NCBI GenBank assembly: GCA_002205965.3
Contig: NADL03000624.1
Span: 744,001 to 808,000, forward strand
DNA: 64,000 nucleotides
Direction of reading: 5' to 3'
Origin: Kappaphycus alvarezii
Taxonomy: Eukaryota > Rhodophyta > Florideophyceae > Gigartinales > Solieriaceae
Shown here: one piece after another, positions 62,842 to 64,000 of the stretch
Position numbering within the stretch: the stretch's first letter is position 1
How the letters are laid out: each line of letters begins with the position of its first letter
Position numbers and translations under genes: made by a program
Notes under the pieces: generated by a model
Database searches by the model: none
Told to the model about the DNA's origin: nothing
The model's input: only the letters and a program-made list of their open reading frames with translations

Positions 62842-64000
62842 ATGAAGAATCAAAATGACCCCCGTCAACAGTCCGGAAACCTTTTCAACACTCGCGCAAC
62901 CCTTGTCACGTCAGCAGCTGAGTTTAAGCGACTATTCGGTTCCCTTTGGAGAAGTAAGCGCGTCAACGGAACCGTGGTCAGCATCGTAGTTGACAAATCT
63001 ACCGGAAGACGTCAGACTTCGGTCACCGCAGACTGGTCCATTCAGGACAGGACAAAGCGCGTCAGCTTGAAACTCGTCAACGTCAAGCCACGAGAAGCAT
63101 CTGAAGGTGGCCTAGCAACGTCAAATGAAATGGAGACAACTGCTGCTGAGGTCAAGCTACCGAATCGTCAACCTTCTGTTGAAGAACCTCGAGAAGAAGC
63201 CAATGGGATGGCCGGAGTAGGAGGGGTATGCAAAGAAGTGCATGGAAAAATTTGGACCAATCAGGAGGTATTATTGCCGTTGAATGGATCAACGGCTTAT
63301 CGGCCATAGAAGGTAATTGGTCCAGCAGGGAACACGTACATACAAGGTCATACCGAGTATGAGAAGATTCTGTATGATTTTTTCCTTTCGCATGTATCCC
63401 GTCGAACACCTTTCCACAATTACCGAACTTACAAACCGGAAACTCGGCTAATGGTGGGCACATGCGTACAACAGCTGGTGAAATTCTAAAGTTTTTTGGA
63501 ATTCTCATATTGCTATGCAGATTCGAGTTTAAAAGCCGAAGTTCACTTTGGAGTACATAGTCTACATCCAAATACATTCGATTGGCGGATTTTGGAAAAA
63601 CAATTTCGAGGAACCGTTTCGAAGCACTGGTTTCATGTATTACATTCAGCCGCTACACAGAAACTGAAGGCACTGACAGAAGATGATCTTTGGTCAGCGG
63701 ATTCATGGAGGCCATAAAACGGCATAGGAGGTCAAGTTTTTCGCCATTAGAGAGAATTTGCGTGGATAAAAGCATGTCACGCTGGTACGGAATGGGGGGG
63801 GATTGGGTGTCAGAAGGACTACCGCACTATGTCGCCATGGACCGTAAGCCTGAAAACGTATGTGAGATCAAGACTGCGTGCTGCGGTGTCAGTGGTATTG
63901 TATTGAATTTGGAGATTGTTTTGTCAGCATCTGACAGCAGTAATCGGCATTAGGAGTCAAATTTCCCTCATGGTACTGCTATTGTTCTTCACCTTACAGA
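62842..64000 (+). pseudogene. PiggyBac-like transposase, decayed, running out of the window
   Basis: 62842-63309 (155 codons) reads 'RVNGTVVSIVVDKSTGRRQT', resembling the N-terminal module of piggyBac-like proteins of protists. In later frames come 'EFKSRSSLWSTQSTSKY' and 'NRFEALVSCITFSR' (63520-63660, the RF..L blocks), and 63690 on 'FSPLERICVDKSMSRWYGMG' followed by 'GLPHYVAMDRKPENVCEIKT' and 'ACCGVSGIVLNLEIV'. This is the core D-x-S-M..W.G.GG..GLP....RKPE..EI...CG.SG pattern, with the catalytic Asp in VDKSM. Stops at 63307, 63488 and elsewhere break it. A stop at about 63951 follows within the core, so the copy is dead. The 3' end lies outside. Confidence 0.72.

Noticed and set aside
1..64000. 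CRISPR arrays, bacterial operons, rRNA genes
   Set aside because: No regularly spaced repeats, no operon layout and no rRNA-like stretch were seen; the window is eukaryotic.

Overview
This is a gene-poor, repeat-dominated window of a eukaryotic nuclear genome. The evidence is a spliced trypsin-family gene with a GT-AG intron, five families of retrotransposon, a piggyBac-like transposase, and long stretches without genes. The combination of copia-like, chromodomain Ty3/gypsy, DIRS-like (tyrosine recombinase) and R2-like LINE elements with short-intron genes would fit an algal genome. A red macroalga is my best guess and a stramenopile is possible. This is inference, because no marker gene is present.

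Layout, left to right. 1-6127: a very old Ty3/gypsy relic on + whose RT, RNase H and integrase can still be read across frames. 7101-13726: element A, a copia-like element on -, with LTRs and a 5-bp target duplication. 13928-20742: element B, a different copia-like element on +, with an antisense ORF between pol and its 3' LTR. A and B point away from each other, with their 5' LTRs about 210 bp apart. 21060-21900: C-terminal end of a LINE-like protein. 22191-26683: element C, a DIRS-like element with flanking direct repeats, a YMDD reverse transcriptase and a tyrosine recombinase.

26891-46418 is a nest. Element E (Ty3/gypsy chromovirus, -) inserted into an open reading frame of unknown function, leaving CTCCT on both sides. 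Element D (another chromovirus, +, about 11.66 kb) then inserted into the 5' LTR of E, leaving TCAGT on both sides. By rough LTR divergence (D about 99 percent identical, E about 97 percent) the order of events agrees with the nesting.

46419-64000 is mostly host-like sequence: weak hypothetical ORFs, a secreted trypsin-like protease with a Pro-Thr repeat linker and a Cys-rich tail (53373-55283, one intron, one apparent frameshift), a LURP-one-related gene with a 1-base frameshift (57419-58473), more LINE pieces, and a decayed piggyBac-like transposase running toward the window end.

The most striking observation is in element D. Along its whole length, LTRs included, the sequence is a near-continuous chain of short perfect inverted repeats (arms mostly 5-10 bp, tiny loops), laid over still recognisable gag-pol coding sequence. 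The neighbouring, related element E does not show this. I know of no standard feature type that explains it.
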